Assembly (NCBI RefSeq): GCF_900105925.1
Contig: NZ_LT629791.1
Location: 4,992,001-5,056,000, forward strand
DNA: 64,000 bases
Source of the DNA: Jiangella alkaliphila
GTDB lineage: Bacteria > Actinomycetota > Actinomycetes > Jiangellales > Jiangellaceae
Direction of reading: 5' to 3'
The notes beneath the pieces are model-generated. The model saw nothing but the letters and a program-made list of their open reading frames with translations, was not told the origin of the DNA and searched no databases. Both the position numbers and the translations under genes were made by a program. Below are positions 63,004-64,000 of this stretch, piece by piece (position 1 is the stretch's first letter; every line of letters begins with the position of its first letter).

Positions 63004-63723
63004 TCAGCTGTCGACGGGGTCCGGGTCGGGCTTGACCGCCGGGGCCAGCCGCTCCTGGTGGGCGCGGTAGGCCGGCCGGATGATCAGCCAGGACAGGTAC
63101 GCCACCAGCAGGAACAGCGGCCAGCTCATGACCAGCCGGGCGCCGGCCAGCCAGCCGATCTGCTCTTCGCCGGCGAGGTACAGCGGCACCTGCACCGCCA
63201 GCCGCAGCGCGAACATGCCCACCCACAGCAGGCTCGCCTGCGTGTAGGCGCGCAGCAGCGCGGGGTCCTTCCGCCAGGCCGTCCCCTGGCCGGTGACCAG
63301 CCCGACGAACACGCCGAGCAGCGGCCAGCGGACCACGATCGACACCAGGTACGCCAGCCCGTAGCCGACATTGATCAGCAGGCCGGGCAGGAACACGTCC
63401 TCGGCGCGCCCGGTGCGGTTGGCCATGAACGCGGCGAGGCCGACGCCGAGGAAGCCGGCGATGACGTTCTGCAGCGGCTCCTTGCGCAGCAACCGCACGA
63501 CGCCGAGCACGAGGCCGGAGGCCAGTGCGACCCACAGCGACAGTGTGAGGTCGCGACCCGCCGCGGTGTAGACGACGGTGAAGAGCGCCAGCGGCAGCCC
63601 GGCGTCGAGCAGGGCCGCCGGGCCGAGGACGTCCTTCGGGCGGAACCGCTCGTCCGAGGCGATGGCCTGGACCCAGCTCGGCCGGCCGGCGGGCTCGGGG
63701 GCGCCGGGATCGCTCTGACTCAT
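63004..63723 (-). CDS. DUF3159 membrane protein
   Basis: The 239-residue protein begins MSQSDPGAPEPAG, has ASDERFRPKDVLGPAALLDA, and about five to six hydrophobic helices, matching the actinobacterial DUF3159 family. It lies close to TrkA genes here, as is usual for this conserved cluster. It starts one base after the OB-fold gene stop (63725). Function unknown. Confidence 0.85.
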   Translation of the reverse strand: MSQSDPGAPEPAGRPSWVQAIASDERFRPKDVLGPAALLDAGLPLALFTVVYTAAGRDLTLSLWVALASGLVLGVVRLLRKEPLQNVIAGFLGVGLAAFMANRTGRAEDVFLPGLLINVGYGLAYLVSIVVRWPLLGVFVGLVTGQGTAWRKDPALLRAYTQASLLWVGMFALRLAVQVPLYLAGEEQIGWLAGARLVMSWPLFLLVAYLSWLIIRPAYRAHQERLAPAVKPDPDPVDS

Positions 63724-63724
63724 C

Positions 63725-64000
63725 TCACTCCATGCCTGCGGGCAGCAGCTCGTATCGCGGGTTGTACATGACCCTGCGGCCGTCGAGGGTGGCCACCCGT
63801 CCGGTCGCGACCAGCCGGCGTCCGCAGCTGATGCCGGCGATGCGCCGCCGGCCGAGCCAGACCAGTGTCACCGCACCGGATCCGTCGTACAAGTCGGCCT
63901 CGAGCGCCGGCGTGCCCACGCGCGGCTGCAGCGTGACCGACTGCAGCACGCCTCGGACGCGCGCCGTCGTGCGGTCCTCGACCCCGGCCAGCGGCTGACA
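63725..64000 (-). CDS. OB-fold nucleic-acid-binding domain protein, 3' part (5' end outside window)
   Basis: The frame is open to the right edge, giving 91 residues: ARVRGVLQSVTLQPRVGTPA, LEADLYDGSGAVTLVWLGRR and ISCGRRLVATGRVATLDGRR, an OB-fold beta-barrel like that of RecG/aspartyl-tRNA synthetase-type anticodon-binding domains. Its stop is followed after one base by DUF3159, so the two are co-transcribed. The N-terminus cannot be described. Confidence 0.85.
   Translation of the reverse strand, partial: CQPLAGVEDRTTARVRGVLQSVTLQPRVGTPALEADLYDGSGAVTLVWLGRRRIAGISCGRRLVATGRVATLDGRRVMYNPRYELLPAGME

Overview
The window is chromosomal DNA of a very GC-rich, densely packed Actinomycetota bacterium. 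Evidence: strong GC bias at third codon positions (which also creates long empty antisense frames), many GTG/TTG starts, ATGA-type stop/start overlaps, apparently leaderless promoters, SigE-family sigma factors, the coproporphyrin-type haem genes (hemE, hemY/cgoX, hemQ/chdC), LigC/LigD-polymerase, an F420-type luciferase-like oxidoreductase, DUF3000/DUF3159 proteins and a DUF222-HNH (13E12-type) nuclease. No rRNA, tRNA, CRISPR array, prophage or intact insertion sequence was seen. The genus cannot be fixed from the sequence alone.

Layout. 1-1.4 kb: 3' end of an AidB-type acyl-CoA dehydrogenase, a tiny Cys-rich protein, and a 343-bp non-coding block with a hairpin and a 19-bp-periodic array of five sites. 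1.4-5.8 kb: a lipoprotein, then an assimilatory sulfur operon (Cys-type leader peptide, ferredoxin-sulfite reductase, small zinc-ribbon-like protein, APS/PAPS reductase, siroheme synthase). 6-7.4 kb: a luciferase-family remnant and an MFS exporter. 7.5-10.1 kb: a membrane-anchored multicopper oxidase cassette with a free-standing glutamyl-tRNA-reductase-like dimerisation domain. 10.2-16.6 kb: PPK2, a HelD-like RNA polymerase recycling helicase, a VapBC pair with a large operator palindrome, a DJ-1/PfpI protein, ZapE and a RibD-like reductase. 16.7-19.4 kb: LigC, a universal-stress-like protein and LigD-type polymerase. 19.5-24.1 kb: HNH nuclease, DoxX, MsrB, acetyltransferase, and a frameshifted SigE-family sigma gene overlapping its presumed membrane partner.

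24.1-28.4 kb holds the haem genes around a DUF4349 lipoprotein. 28.4-42.1 kb: DUF3000, RNase D, two acetyltransferases, an FAD protein, an AlkD-like protein, fadA-fadB beta-oxidation genes, a second (intact) SigE-type sigma/partner pair, and dxs coupled to an AI-2E-type permease. 42.2-50.9 kb: tandem four-helix membrane paralogues, a solitary AbiEi-like protein, aconitase, a large lipoprotein, and an acyltransferase/phospholipase A2 pair. 51-55.9 kb: a NarL-type two-component system, a small conserved protein and glmS. 56-64 kb: an LLM oxidoreductase, corA with a short acidic/proline-containing upstream ORF in a structured leader, a TrmA-type RNA methyltransferase, a KimA-like potassium permease divergent from two TrkA subunits, a DUF3159 protein and a truncated OB-fold protein.

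Most genes are housekeeping. The features most worth following up are regulatory or structural: the corA leader, the five-site array, the sulfur-operon leader peptide, the haem-enzyme-like domain beside the multicopper oxidase, the frameshifted sigma factor, the missing standard start codon of helD, and several long perfect inverted repeats.
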